Shown piece after piece: positions 52,274 to 61,850 of a DNA stretch of 64,000 bases. The DNA comes from Rhodoferax sp. (GTDB lineage: Bacteria; Pseudomonadota; Gammaproteobacteria; Burkholderiales; Burkholderiaceae_C): contig JARWZT010000008.1 in assembly GCA_029866205.1 (NCBI GenBank), forward strand, positions 1-64,000. Direction: 5' to 3'. Positions within the stretch are counted from its first letter, which is position 1. The number at the start of each line of letters is the position of its first letter. Both the position numbers and the translations under genes were made by a program. The notes beneath the pieces are model-generated. The model saw only the letters and a program-made list of their open reading frames with translations, was not told where the DNA came from and ran no database searches.

Positions 52274-53194
52274 TCAGGATCCAGGGTAAAACGGTTTTCC
52301 GATGGAGGCGGGCATATTAATCCGAATCCAGGCCGGATTCCGGGAAATCAGGGCCAAAACCACGATGGTGGCGACATAGGGCAGCATGCTCAAGAACTGG
52401 CTAGGCACATCTACACCGATGCCCTGCAAGTGAAACTGCAGCATGGTCACGCCACCAAACAGGTAGGCGCCCAACAAGACCCGCGCGGGTCGCCAGGTGG
52501 CAAACGTGGTGAGCGCCAGCGCAATCCAGCCCTTGCCCGCCACCATGCCTTCGACCCACAACGGCGTGTAAATGATGGAGATATAGGCCCCGGCCAAGCC
52601 ACACAGTGCGCCCCCCACCACCACGGCGCAAAAGCGAATCCAGCGTACCGGATAGCCCAGCGCATGTGCCGACTCGGGGCGCTCGCCCACGCTGCGCAGC
52701 ACCAAGCCAGCACGGGTGCGGTACAGCCACCAGACCAGGGCGCCAGCGAACAACACGGTCAGGTACACCAGCGGATGGTGCTTGAACAACGCCGAGCCCA
52801 GAAACGGAATGTCCGACAAGCCAGGAATCGCAAAACTGGGGCGCTCAGGCATTTTTTCCTGAACATAGCTCACACCGGCAAAGGCTGAAAAGCCCGCGCC
52901 AAACAGGCTGAGTGCCAGCCCCGTGGCGTATTGGTTGGTATTGAGCCAGATGACCAGTGCACCAAAGACGGCCGCCATGACGGCACCGGCCGCCATGCCC
53001 GCCACAAAGCCCGCCGTGTCGCTGCCGGTGTGGACCACCGCCGCAAACCCGGCGATGGCGGCGCACAGCATCATGCCCTCGGCCCCCAGGTTGACGATGC
53101 CAGCCTTCTCGTTGATCAGGAGGCCCAAAGAAGCAATGGCCAGCACGGTACCCGCGTTCAGGGTGGCGGCAATCAAGAGTGCATAGGATTCCAT
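52274..53194 (-). CDS. ABC transporter permease, BMP/nucleoside type (second permease)
   Basis: A 306-residue integral membrane protein of the BPD_transp_2 family with about eight segments. NEKAGIVNLGAEGMMLCAAIAGF is the family signature; VRWIRFCAVVVGGALCGLAGAYISI is a conserved permease segment. Position after the first permease and before the binding protein matches the nupC order in other bacteria. 14 bases separate it from the first permease gene. Confidence 0.93.
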   Translation of the reverse strand: MESYALLIAATLNAGTVLAIASLGLLINEKAGIVNLGAEGMMLCAAIAGFAAVVHTGSDTAGFVAGMAAGAVMAAVFGALVIWLNTNQYATGLALSLFGAGFSAFAGVSYVQEKMPERPSFAIPGLSDIPFLGSALFKHHPLVYLTVLFAGALVWWLYRTRAGLVLRSVGERPESAHALGYPVRWIRFCAVVVGGALCGLAGAYISIIYTPLWVEGMVAGKGWIALALTTFATWRPARVLLGAYLFGGVTMLQFHLQGIGVDVPSQFLSMLPYVATIVVLALISRNPAWIRINMPASIGKPFYPGS

Positions 53195-53208
53195 GATTTT
53201 TGCGCTCC

Positions 53209-54288
53209 TCAGGGCTTGGCCACCGTACGCGCCTGGCGCACCAGGCGGTAGTTGACCAGCGTGTCGCAGGCCAGCAGCGTAAACAAAAGCAGGCCCTGGA
53301 ACACACCCGTGAGTGACTTGGGCAAGCCCAGACGCGACTGCGCGAGTTCACCACCGATGTAAAACATGCTCATCAGCAAGCTGGAAAACACCATTCCCAC
53401 CGGGTGCAAGCGCCCGACATAGGCCACGATGATGGCGGCAAAACCGTAACCGGCCGGCACATAAGGCGTCAATTGACCGATCGGACCGGCCACCTCAAGC
53501 GCCCCGGCCAAACCGGCCAAGCCGCCCGAGACCAGCAATGCGGTCCAGAGCGCCCGGCGCGATGAAAAACCGGCATAGCGCGCCGCCGCCGGGGCCAGTC
53601 CGCCCACCTGCTGCGCAAACCCGGCCCGCGTGCGGAACAAAAACACCCACACTGCGCCCACCCCCACCAGCGCAAACAGCACGCCAATGCTCATGCGCGA
53701 ACCGGTAAACAGCTTGGGGATGCGGGTAGCTGCCTCAAAATTTTGGGTTTGCGGAAAGTTGTATCCGTTGGGGTCTTTCCAGGGGCCGTACACCAGGTAA
53801 CCCAGCACCTGAACCGCCACATAGACCATCATCAGACTAACCAAAATCTCGTTGGCGTTGAAGCGGTCGCGCAAGAGCGCGGTAATGCCCGCCCACACCA
53901 TGCCGCCCAGTACACCCGCCAAGATCACCGGCACCACAATCCAGCCCCCGGTGGTTTTGTCGGCCATCAGCGCCACACCGCTGGCCGCCACCGCGCCCAA
54001 AATGTATTGGCCTTCTGCGCCAATATTCCAGACATTGGAGCGGAACGCCACCGCCAGCCCCAGCGCGATCAGCAGCAGCGGGGTCGCCTTGACCACGAGT
54101 TCGCCCAAGGCGTAGCCGCTTTTGATCGGTTCCCAAAAAAAGACCTGCAGGCCGCGCACCGGGTCTTTGCCCAAGAGCTTGAACAACACCAGGCCAATCA
54201 GCACGGTCAGCACCAAGGCCAGCACAGGCGAGGCAAAAGTCCACAGCCGCGACGGCTGGGGCCGCACCTGGAGTTTGAATCCGCTCAT
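53209..54288 (-). CDS. ABC transporter permease, BMP/nucleoside type (first permease)
   Basis: A 359-residue BPD_transp_2 permease. VAFRSNVWNIGAEGQYILGAVAASGVAL carries the family signature 'NIGAEGQ'; ANEILVSLMMVYVAVQVLGYLVYGPW is the conserved central segment of this subfamily. The ATG at 54288 overlaps the ATPase stop as ATGA. Confidence 0.93.
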   Translation of the reverse strand: MSGFKLQVRPQPSRLWTFASPVLALVLTVLIGLVLFKLLGKDPVRGLQVFFWEPIKSGYALGELVVKATPLLLIALGLAVAFRSNVWNIGAEGQYILGAVAASGVALMADKTTGGWIVVPVILAGVLGGMVWAGITALLRDRFNANEILVSLMMVYVAVQVLGYLVYGPWKDPNGYNFPQTQNFEAATRIPKLFTGSRMSIGVLFALVGVGAVWVFLFRTRAGFAQQVGGLAPAAARYAGFSSRRALWTALLVSGGLAGLAGALEVAGPIGQLTPYVPAGYGFAAIIVAYVGRLHPVGMVFSSLLMSMFYIGGELAQSRLGLPKSLTGVFQGLLLFTLLACDTLVNYRLVRQARTVAKP

Positions 54289-55799
54289 GCTGTGCTCCAC
54301 AAACCGCTCATCCATTCTCCGACCTGCTCTACTGTGGCCTGGGCGGTGGCCACGGTCGGCGAGAGCTTGCCGTGGGCAATCACGTGCAGGCGGTCGCACA
54401 CCTCAAACAGCTCATCGAGCTCTTCGCTGACCACCAGCACCGCACAACCGGCGTCGCGCAGGGCCAAAATCGCGCCCCGAATTTGTGCCGCTGCCCCCAC
54501 GTCCACACCCCAGGTCGGCTGCGAAACAATGAACAGGCTCGGCTGGGCGTCAATCTCACGCCCGACAATGAATTTTTGCAGGTTGCCACCGGACAGCGAG
54601 CGCGCAGCAGCCCCCGGCCCATTGGCCTTCACGCCAAAGCGCTCCATGATGCGCCGGGCTTGATCATCCAGCGCACCGAGTCGCAGCCAGCCGCCCAAAA
54701 AACCGGGCGCAGCGATCGACTCATTGCGCGTCAGCAACAGGTTTTGCGCCAGGCTCAGCGTGGGTACCGCGCCGCGGCCCAGTCGCTCTTCAGGAACAAA
54801 ATGCAGGCCCAACTTGCGCCGCGCGCCAGGGTGCAGGGCGGAGACATCGTGGCCGCCCATGGTGATGCTTGCGGCCGGTGCGCGGCAGTCTTCACCCGAC
54901 AAGGCGTAAAGCAACTCTTTTTGCCCGTTCCCCGAGACGCCAGCGATACCCACCACCTCACCCGCGCACACCTGCAGGTCAATGGCTTGCAGGTCAACGC
55001 CAAACTGGTCTTCACGCGGCAAACTCAGGCCCCGCACCGTCAAACGCGCTTCGCCCAGTGCCCCCGTGTTGTGCACCAGCTTGGGCGGCTCGCTGCCGAT
55101 CATCAGGCGGGACAGGGACGCGTTGGACTCGTCGGCCGGATTGCACACCCCGGTCACCTTGCCTCCGCGCAGCACGGTACAGGCGTTGCACAGGGCGCGA
55201 ATTTCGTGCAGCTTGTGGCTGATGTACAAAATACTGCAGCCCTCGGCGGCCAATTGTTTGAGCACGACAAACAGTTTTTCCACCGCTTGGGGAGTGAGCA
55301 CCGAGGTCGGTTCGTCCAAGATCAGCAGCTGGGGGTTGGTCAGCAGCGCACGGATGATCTCCACCCGCTGCATCTCGCCCACGCCCAAGGTATGGACCGG
55401 GCGCTCCGGGTCGATGTCCAAGCCGTATTGGGCCGCCTTTTGCGTAATGCGCTCGGAGACCTGCTGCAAGCTCAGGCTTTTGTCCAAACCCAGCCAGACG
55501 TTTTCTGCCACGGTGATCGTGTCAAACAAATTGAAATGCTGGAACACCATGCTGATGCCCAAGCCCCGCGCCTCTTTGGGGTTGCGGATCTGCGCCACCT
55601 GCCCGTTGAACGCCATCTGGCCGGCATCGGGCTTGATGGAGCCATAGATGATTTTCATCAGCGTGGACTTGCCGGCGCCGTTTTCACCCAAGACCGCATG
55701 GGTCTGCCCTGGCAAAACCGTCAGCGCCACCTCGCTGTTGGCGACCACGCCAGGGTAGGCTTTGGTAATACCGGTAAGTTGAAGGCGGGGGGCGATCAT
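54285..55799 (-). CDS. ABC transporter ATPase with two nucleotide-binding domains (nucleoside import)
   Basis: A 504-residue duplicated ATPase. The first domain has LGENGAGKSTLMKIIYG, LGVGEMQRVEIIRAL and LLILDEPTSVLTPQ; the second has VAGVSGNGQKELLYALSGE, SLSGGNLQKFIVGREI and FIVSQPTWGVDVGA. As usual in this family, the second Walker A is altered (no GKS) and may not hydrolyse ATP. The start at 55799 (MIAPRLQLTGITKAYPG) gives the family N-terminus; the longer upstream frame overlaps xdhA on the other strand and is rejected. Confidence 0.94.
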   Translation of the reverse strand: MIAPRLQLTGITKAYPGVVANSEVALTVLPGQTHAVLGENGAGKSTLMKIIYGSIKPDAGQMAFNGQVAQIRNPKEARGLGISMVFQHFNLFDTITVAENVWLGLDKSLSLQQVSERITQKAAQYGLDIDPERPVHTLGVGEMQRVEIIRALLTNPQLLILDEPTSVLTPQAVEKLFVVLKQLAAEGCSILYISHKLHEIRALCNACTVLRGGKVTGVCNPADESNASLSRLMIGSEPPKLVHNTGALGEARLTVRGLSLPREDQFGVDLQAIDLQVCAGEVVGIAGVSGNGQKELLYALSGEDCRAPAASITMGGHDVSALHPGARRKLGLHFVPEERLGRGAVPTLSLAQNLLLTRNESIAAPGFLGGWLRLGALDDQARRIMERFGVKANGPGAAARSLSGGNLQKFIVGREIDAQPSLFIVSQPTWGVDVGAAAQIRGAILALRDAGCAVLVVSEELDELFEVCDRLHVIAHGKLSPTVATAQATVEQVGEWMSGLWSTA

Positions 55800-55929
55800 G
55801 CGGCTTTGGGTGGGGATAGTGCGGCTGCGGGTGACCAACGGTGACGAAGTGCGTATGCTAACGGCTTGCGGATAGGGGCAAGGCCCAGATTTACCCTTGC
55901 ACCAAATTGAGGCAAAAAGGACATGGTTG
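55800..55929. promoter_or_regulatory. Divergent control region between the nucleoside importer and xdhAB
   Basis: The 130-base spacer must contain promoters for both divergent operons. An inverted repeat GCAAGG-N11-CCTTGC at 55878-55900 sits 30 bases before the xdhA start and could be an operator. A ribosome site AAAAAGG precedes the xdhA ATG. Operator function is inference. Confidence 0.4.
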
Positions 55930-57492
55930 ATGGACACACTAGCAATTAGCAAGCCCGTTCGGTTTCTGAAGGGCGGGCAAGTGCATACGCTGCAGCGGGT
56001 GAGCCCCACGCGCACCCTGCTGGAGGTGCTGCGTGAGGACCTGCATTGCACGGGCACCAAAGAAGGCTGCGGCGAAGGGGACTGTGGCGCCTGCACCGTG
56101 GTGGTAGGCGAGTTGCAGGACGGCAAACTGAAAACGCAGGCCGTCAACAGCTGCATCAAACTGGCGCATTCGCTGGACGGCATGGCACTGTGGACGGTGG
56201 AAGACCTGGCCACGCCCGGCGGCAGTATGCACCCGGCGCAATCCGCGCTGGCGCAGCACCACGGTTCACAGTGCGGGTTTTGTACGCCAGGCTTTGTCAT
56301 GAGCCTGGCGGCGCTGGCGGAACAGCACCCAAAAAGCGCCATCAACCGCGAAGCGGCCTCGCATGCACTCTCGGGCAATTTGTGCCGCTGCACCGGCTAC
56401 CGCCCGATTCTGGACGCCGCCCAAGCCATGGCGCAGTTACCGCGCCAGCCTTTGGATACACCTGACGTGCGACGGGGCCTGCGCGCCCTGGCCCAGGTGG
56501 CGCAGGCCGAGGCTGCCGCTTTGGCGCCCACCAAACCTTCAGCCAAACGCGCCGCCAAGCCCCCGATGGGCGGCTACGCATCACCCACCGACCTGGCCAC
56601 GCTGCTGGCGCTGCGCCAGGCGTATCCCGCGGCCCAACTGGTAGCCGGTTGCACCGATGTGGGGCTATGGATCACCAAGCAGCACCGCGAATTTGCCCAA
56701 GTGCTCGACCTGACCCGGGTCCAAGAGCTGCGCAAAATCGACGACTATCCGCACCATATTGCCATTGGCGCAGCGGTGAATCTGACGCAGGCCTTTGGCG
56801 CCCTGGTGGCACAGCGGCCGCAGTTGCAAAGCTTTGCACAGCGCTTTGCCGGCCTGCCGGTGCGCAACGCCGGTACGCTCGGCGGCAATGTGGCCAATGG
56901 GTCGCCGATTGGCGACTCCATGCCGCTCCTGATCGCCTTGGGTGCCAATGTGGTGCTGGCCAGCCAAAGCGGTTACCGCGAAATGCCGATGGAAGACCTG
57001 TATCTCGCCTACCGCAAAACAGCCATGCGCGCCGACGAGGTACTGGGTTGGATCAAGGTGCCCAAACCACAGCCCGCGCCGCGACCCAAAGCGCGCGGCA
57101 AAGCCCAGGCAGCCCCTGGCGAGCTGTGTCGCGTCTACAAGATCTCCAAGCGCTTTGAGGACGACATCTCTGCGGTGTGCCTGGCACTGAATCTGCGGCT
57201 CGAAGGTGGGCGCGTGCTCAGCGCCTCGATTGGCGTGGGAGGCGTGGCCGCCACCCCAGTGCGCGCGCGCGCAACCCAAGCCGCCCTCGCGGGCCAGCCC
57301 TGGAACGCCGCGACCGTGCGCATCGCCATGGCCACCTTGCGTGCCGAGTTCAGCCCCATTTCTGACATGCGGGCCACCGGCGCCTACCGCCGCGAGGTCT
57401 TGGGCAACCTGCTTTGGCGCTACTGGCTGGAGAGCCAGGGCAGCATCGCCACCGACCTGCAAAGCCTGACCCCACAAGGGGTGCAGCCATGA
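55930..57492 (+). CDS. xdhA: Xanthine dehydrogenase small subunit (2Fe-2S and FAD)
   Basis: A 520-residue subunit. Plant-type [2Fe-2S] domain with CTGTKEGCGEGDCGACTVV, then the second cluster domain with SQCGFCTPGFVMSL and GNLCRCTGYRPIL. After a ~60-residue linker the FAD domain has AQLVAGCTDVGLW and VRNAGTLGGNVANGSPIGDS, closing with the CO-dehydrogenase flavoprotein C-terminal domain. Oxidises hypoxanthine and xanthine to urate with the large subunit. Its stop overlaps the xdhB start as ATGA. Confidence 0.95.
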   Translation: MDTLAISKPVRFLKGGQVHTLQRVSPTRTLLEVLREDLHCTGTKEGCGEGDCGACTVVVGELQDGKLKTQAVNSCIKLAHSLDGMALWTVEDLATPGGSMHPAQSALAQHHGSQCGFCTPGFVMSLAALAEQHPKSAINREAASHALSGNLCRCTGYRPILDAAQAMAQLPRQPLDTPDVRRGLRALAQVAQAEAAALAPTKPSAKRAAKPPMGGYASPTDLATLLALRQAYPAAQLVAGCTDVGLWITKQHREFAQVLDLTRVQELRKIDDYPHHIAIGAAVNLTQAFGALVAQRPQLQSFAQRFAGLPVRNAGTLGGNVANGSPIGDSMPLLIALGANVVLASQSGYREMPMEDLYLAYRKTAMRADEVLGWIKVPKPQPAPRPKARGKAQAAPGELCRVYKISKRFEDDISAVCLALNLRLEGGRVLSASIGVGGVAATPVRARATQAALAGQPWNAATVRIAMATLRAEFSPISDMRATGAYRREVLGNLLWRYWLESQGSIATDLQSLTPQGVQP

Positions 57493-59858
57493 AAAACGCC
57501 CTGCCCCCCAGCGCCCCAGCGAGTGGCCGAACCATCGCCCATGAGAGCGCGCAGGCGCAGGTGGCCGGCGCCGCCACCTACATCGACGACATGCCCGAGC
57601 TGCGCGGCACCCTGCATGCCGCGCCGATTTTGTCGACCCAAGCCCACGGGCATTTGCGCGGCGTGGACCCCCGCGCCGCCTTGGCCATGCCGGGCGTGGT
57701 GGGCGTGGTGCTCAGCGCGGACATTCCTGGGGACCCGATGCTGGCCGCCTTTGCCGGTGACGAGCCGGTATTTGCCATCGACTCGGTGCAGCATGTGGGC
57801 CAGGTGATTGGCCTGGTGGTGGCACACAGTGTCATGCAGGCCCGCCGCGCCGCACGCCAAGTGGCACTGCACATTGAGGCCCTGCCCGCGATCCTGACGG
57901 TCAAGGACGCCCTGGCTGCGCAAAGCTATGTGCTGCCACCCGTGCACGTACAACGCGGTGATGTGAAAACCGGTCTGGCCAACGCAACCCACACGCTGCA
58001 CGGCACCCTGGAGGTGGGAGGTCAAGAGCACTTTTACCTGGAGGGCCAGGTCGCTTACGCCGTGCCGCATGCGCAAGGCCAGTGGTCGGTCTACAGCAGT
58101 ACCCAGCATCCGGGCGAAGTACAGCACTGGGTAGCGCACGCCTTGGGCTTGCACAACCACGCGGTGCGGGTGGAATGCCGGCGCATGGGCGGTGGCTTTG
58201 GCGGCAAGGAAACCCAGGCGGGTCACGTGGCGGTGTGGGCCGCCGTGGCGGCGCACAAGTTCAAGGCGCCCGTCAAGCTGCGACTGGACCGTGATGACGA
58301 CTTCATGGTCACCGGCAAGCGCCACCCGTTTGCCTACGAATACACCGCCGGTTTTGACGCCACGGGGCGGCTCACCGCGCTGCAATTGATGATGGCGGCC
58401 AATTGTGGCTTCAGCGCCGATCTGTCCGGCCCGGTGGCCGACCGTGCTGTGTTTCACAGCGACAACGCGTACTTTCTGGAAAACGTGGCGATTGCGTCTT
58501 ACCGTTGCAAAACCAACACCCAAAGCCACACCGCGTTTCGCGGCTTTGGCGGGCCGCAGGGCGTGGTGGTGATTGAGGCTATCCTGGGAGATATCGCCCG
58601 TCACCTGGGCCTGGACCCGCTGGATGTGCGCATGCGCAATCTGTACAGCGACGAGGCACTCACCGACCCCGGCACTGGCGGCCTCCACCCGGTGTTGCGG
58701 CGCGATACCACGCACTACCAGATGAAGGTGGAAGACAATATCCTGGCGCCTCTGATGACCCGACTGGAGGCCACGTCGGAGTACCGCCAACGCCGCGCCG
58801 AGATTGCGGTCTGGAACGCCGACAGTGCCGTGCTCAAACGGGGGCTGGCGCTTACGCCCGTCAAGTTTGGCATCAGCTTTACCGCGACGCTGTTCAACCA
58901 AGCTGGCGCTCTGGTGCATGTGTACCTGGACGGCAGTGTCCGCATTCACCACGGCGGCACTGAAATGGGCCAGGGCTTGCACACCAAAATCACGCAAATC
59001 GTGGCCGACGAACTCGGCGTGCCTTTTGAGCGGGTGCTGTGCAGTGCCAGCGACACCAGCGCCATTCCCAACGCGTCGGCCACTGCGGCGTCGGCCGGCA
59101 CCGATCTGAACGGTCGTGCGGCCCAGTTTGCAGCGCGCCATGTACGCGACAACCTGGCGGCCTTTGTGTGCGGGCTGGACGGCTGCGGTGCCGGCGCCAT
59201 CACGTTTCGGGGGGGCCAGGTGATTTCGCCCAAGACCACCCGCAGCTTCGACGCCGTAGTCCAAATGGCCTACGCCAACCGCATCCAGCTGTGGAGTGAC
59301 GGCTTTTACCGCACGCCCAAAATCCACTACGACAAAGCCACGCTCACCGGGCGGCCGTTTTATTATTTCGCCTATGGCGCGGCCTGCACCGAGGTGGCCA
59401 TTGACACGCTCACGGGCGAGAGCCGGGTGCTCAAAGTGGACATCCTGCACGACGTCGGACGCAGCATCAACCCCGGCCTGGACGTGGGCCAGATCGAAGG
59501 CGGCTTTGTGCAGGGCATGGGCTGGCTCACCACCGAGCAACTGGTCTGGAACGACAAGGGCGTGCTTTCGACGCATGCACCCAGCACCTACAAAATCCCC
59601 ACGGCAGGCGATGTGCCCGCGCACTTCAAGGTCGACCTCTGGCCTGAGCCCAACCGCGAAGACAACGTGTATGGATCCAAGGCGGTCGGTGAACCGCCCT
59701 TCATGCTGGCGATCAGCGTGTTTGAAGCCCTGCGCGATGCGGTCGCGCAGGCGCGAAGCACGCATTCAACCGGTACCACGCACGCACCGGTGCAGCTGAA
59801 TGCACCGGCCACCGCAGAAAACGTACTATGGGCGGTTCAACAAGGCGACGACGCCTGA
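57489..59858 (+). CDS. xdhB: Xanthine dehydrogenase large (molybdopterin) subunit
   Basis: A 789-residue molybdenum subunit. Seen: GAATYIDDMPELRGTLHAA at the start, CRRMGGGFGGKETQ, HTAFRGFGGPQGVVVIEA, VHIHHGG-like segment VRIHHGGTEMGQGLHTKI, and the C-terminal KAVGEPPFMLAISVFEAL with the catalytic Glu. The length matches bacterial XdhB. The usual maturation factor gene xdhC is not in the next positions; the following gene is an Hsp70-like protein. Confidence 0.95.
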   Translation: MKNALPPSAPASGRTIAHESAQAQVAGAATYIDDMPELRGTLHAAPILSTQAHGHLRGVDPRAALAMPGVVGVVLSADIPGDPMLAAFAGDEPVFAIDSVQHVGQVIGLVVAHSVMQARRAARQVALHIEALPAILTVKDALAAQSYVLPPVHVQRGDVKTGLANATHTLHGTLEVGGQEHFYLEGQVAYAVPHAQGQWSVYSSTQHPGEVQHWVAHALGLHNHAVRVECRRMGGGFGGKETQAGHVAVWAAVAAHKFKAPVKLRLDRDDDFMVTGKRHPFAYEYTAGFDATGRLTALQLMMAANCGFSADLSGPVADRAVFHSDNAYFLENVAIASYRCKTNTQSHTAFRGFGGPQGVVVIEAILGDIARHLGLDPLDVRMRNLYSDEALTDPGTGGLHPVLRRDTTHYQMKVEDNILAPLMTRLEATSEYRQRRAEIAVWNADSAVLKRGLALTPVKFGISFTATLFNQAGALVHVYLDGSVRIHHGGTEMGQGLHTKITQIVADELGVPFERVLCSASDTSAIPNASATAASAGTDLNGRAAQFAARHVRDNLAAFVCGLDGCGAGAITFRGGQVISPKTTRSFDAVVQMAYANRIQLWSDGFYRTPKIHYDKATLTGRPFYYFAYGAACTEVAIDTLTGESRVLKVDILHDVGRSINPGLDVGQIEGGFVQGMGWLTTEQLVWNDKGVLSTHAPSTYKIPTAGDVPAHFKVDLWPEPNREDNVYGSKAVGEPPFMLAISVFEALRDAVAQARSTHSTGTTHAPVQLNAPATAENVLWAVQQGDDA

Positions 59859-59886
59859 CACCCAGCTACTGCCCCTCCCCTGCCCC

Positions 59887-61140
59887 ATGACCCATTCCCC
59901 GCCGGGCACACTCGGCATTGATTTCGGCACGTCCAATTCGGCCGTTTCCTGGGCGGCGCCGGGCGGTGCCGCACGCCTGATCGCCCTGGAGGACGAAGCG
60001 CTCGCCATGCCCACCGCAGTTTTCTACAACAGCGAAGACTTGCGCACCCACTTCGGCCGCGACGCTGTGGCCCAGTACCTGGAGGGCACTGAGGGGCGGT
60101 TGATGCGCTCGCTCAAAAGTCTCTTGGGCAGCCCGCTGCTGCTTGAAACCACCGAGGTGAACCACCGCCAAGTCAGCTTTCAGGACATCATCGCTACCTT
60201 TTTGGCCACGCTGCGCGAGCGCGCGGCGCAAAGCCTGGGCAGCGCGCCCACCCGGGTGGTGATGGGGCGCCCGGTGCATTTTGTTGACGACGACCCGGCG
60301 CGCGACGCTTTGGCACAGGCGTCCCTGCAGCAGGCGGCGCAGTCCGTGGGCTTTGAGCAAGTGTCGTTTCAGCTGGAGCCGATTGCGGCCGCCTTGGACT
60401 ACGAGCGCCGCCTGAAGCAGGAGAGCACGGTGCTGGTCGTCGACGTGGGCGGCGGCACCTCCGACTTCACAGTGGTGCGTCTGGGGCCGCAACGCATGCG
60501 CCAACCGGACCGACGCGAGGATGTGCTGGCGACGAGCGGCGTGCACGTAGGTGGCACAGACTTTGACCAAAAACTCAGTCTGGACCTGGTGATGCCGCTG
60601 CTGGGCTACGGCCACCTGGGCCCGCAAGGGCGCGAAGTGCCCAGCCGCGTATTTTTTGATTTGTCCACCTGGCACCTGATCCATTGGCTCTACCAGCCGC
60701 GCGCGCTGGCGCAAGCCCAAGCCTTATGGACCAACTATGCCCAGCCCGCATTGCACCGACGCCTCATGCAGGTACTGCAAGCGCGCCTGGGCCACCATCT
60801 GGCGCACGACGTGGAGCAAGCCAAGATTCGCTGCTCCGAAAGCAATAGCGAAGCCGCGCTGGACTTGGCCTATGTCGAGGCCGGCCTGCACACCGCCATG
60901 ACGGCCGCCGACATTGAGGATCACCTGCAAGCCTTGCTGGCGCGCACCGTGGCCTGCGCATGCGAATGCGTACAAGCCGCGGGCTTGGCACCGCAGGCCC
61001 TGGATGCCATTTATCTGACGGGTGGGTCGTCAGCGCTGCGACCATTTCAAACAGCGCTGCAGGCGGCGTTTGCGGGCGTACCCTTGATGGAAGGCGATTT
61101 GTTTGGTGGCGTGGCCCTCGGGCTGGCCTACAGCCGTTGA
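59887..61140 (+). CDS. yegD: YegD-type Hsp70-family chaperone-like ATPase
   Basis: A 417-residue protein that has the actin/Hsp70 ATPase fold without a peptide-binding domain. GIDFGTSNSAVSWA is phosphate-1, VVMGRPVHF and FQLEPIAAALDYERRL the middle, VLVVDVGGGTSDFTVVRL phosphate-2 and YLTGGSSALRPFQ the adenosine motif. These match E. coli YegD in order and spacing. Being 28 bases after xdhB, it could assist assembly of the molybdoenzyme (inference only). Confidence 0.88.
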   Translation: MTHSPPGTLGIDFGTSNSAVSWAAPGGAARLIALEDEALAMPTAVFYNSEDLRTHFGRDAVAQYLEGTEGRLMRSLKSLLGSPLLLETTEVNHRQVSFQDIIATFLATLRERAAQSLGSAPTRVVMGRPVHFVDDDPARDALAQASLQQAAQSVGFEQVSFQLEPIAAALDYERRLKQESTVLVVDVGGGTSDFTVVRLGPQRMRQPDRREDVLATSGVHVGGTDFDQKLSLDLVMPLLGYGHLGPQGREVPSRVFFDLSTWHLIHWLYQPRALAQAQALWTNYAQPALHRRLMQVLQARLGHHLAHDVEQAKIRCSESNSEAALDLAYVEAGLHTAMTAADIEDHLQALLARTVACACECVQAAGLAPQALDAIYLTGGSSALRPFQTALQAAFAGVPLMEGDLFGGVALGLAYSR

Positions 61141-61850
61141 GCGTCGCCAAGGGCGCCACTGCCTTCTACCGCAGCGAGCACGGCCTGCGCAGCCGCAGCG
61201 TGAGCGATGTGGTGCTGTCTGGCAGGGTGGATGTGCCCGAACCCCCACCCCGGCTGGTCGCTGACTGGATGCGTGAAATCTCCGTGAATCTGGCACTGGA
61301 GCCCGGCGATGTCGAGGTCTTGCCCCTGGCACGCGCCCGGATGCGTTGGCCCGACTACGACCTGTGCCTGCAAGCCGCCAACGACTGGACGCGTGCGTTG
61401 GGCCTGTCCGACCTGCTCACCGACAGCCCGTTGGCGCTGATGGCCTGTCGCGGCGCGCGTTACCACCATGACGGCGCGCAATACGGCAGTGCGGCGTTTT
61501 GCAATCTGTTTTTGAGCGAAGACCAGGACTTGGACCTGCATTTCCCCCTCAGTGGCCAGCGCATCCCGCTGCGCCGTGGCTTGGTAGTGGTGTTTGACAC
61601 GGGCCAGCCACACGGCGTGATCGCGCGGCACCGCAACCGCTTCGACGAAGCGGACTTCCCGCCCGAGCGGGACTGCGCCCAGGTGTTTTTGACCTGGGAA
61701 CTGCCCATCGAAGCCCCAGCACTGGCGCAAGCGCTGGGAATCTCTTTTGACACCGAGCCGTCGGTGCTGTTGGAAGAACCCCAAATTTGGCACCAGGGTG
61801 TGCCGGGTGCGGTATGTCCGCACTCCGGCCGCTGGCTCCGGGCGGCTTAA
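61137..61850 (+). CDS. 2-oxoglutarate/Fe(II)-dependent oxygenase-like protein
   Basis: A 237-residue protein. The frame has no ATG near the expected start; a TTG at 61137 overlapping the previous stop (TTGA) gives LSVAKGATAFYRSEHG and is preferred over an upstream start within yegD. The probable iron site is YHHDGAQYG (His-x-Asp) with GQPHGVIARHRNRF (distal His, then Arg for 2-oxoglutarate). AFCNLFLSEDQDLDLHFP fits the double-stranded beta-helix core. Substrate unknown. The stop codon overlaps the convergent glycerate kinase stop. Confidence 0.7.
   Translation: MSVAKGATAFYRSEHGLRSRSVSDVVLSGRVDVPEPPPRLVADWMREISVNLALEPGDVEVLPLARARMRWPDYDLCLQAANDWTRALGLSDLLTDSPLALMACRGARYHHDGAQYGSAAFCNLFLSEDQDLDLHFPLSGQRIPLRRGLVVVFDTGQPHGVIARHRNRFDEADFPPERDCAQVFLTWELPIEAPALAQALGISFDTEPSVLLEEPQIWHQGVPGAVCPHSGRWLRAA

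Noticed and set aside
54372-55844. Plus-strand 490-codon frame opposite the nucleoside ATPase gene
   Set aside because: It is an antisense shadow, rich in Gln, His and Arg with no motif; the ATPase on the other strand has both nucleotide-binding domains.
57420-59765. Minus-strand 781-codon frame opposite xdhB
   Set aside because: It is a shadow of the high-GC xdhB gene, His/Gln/Arg-rich with no domain; xdhB has complete molybdoenzyme motifs.
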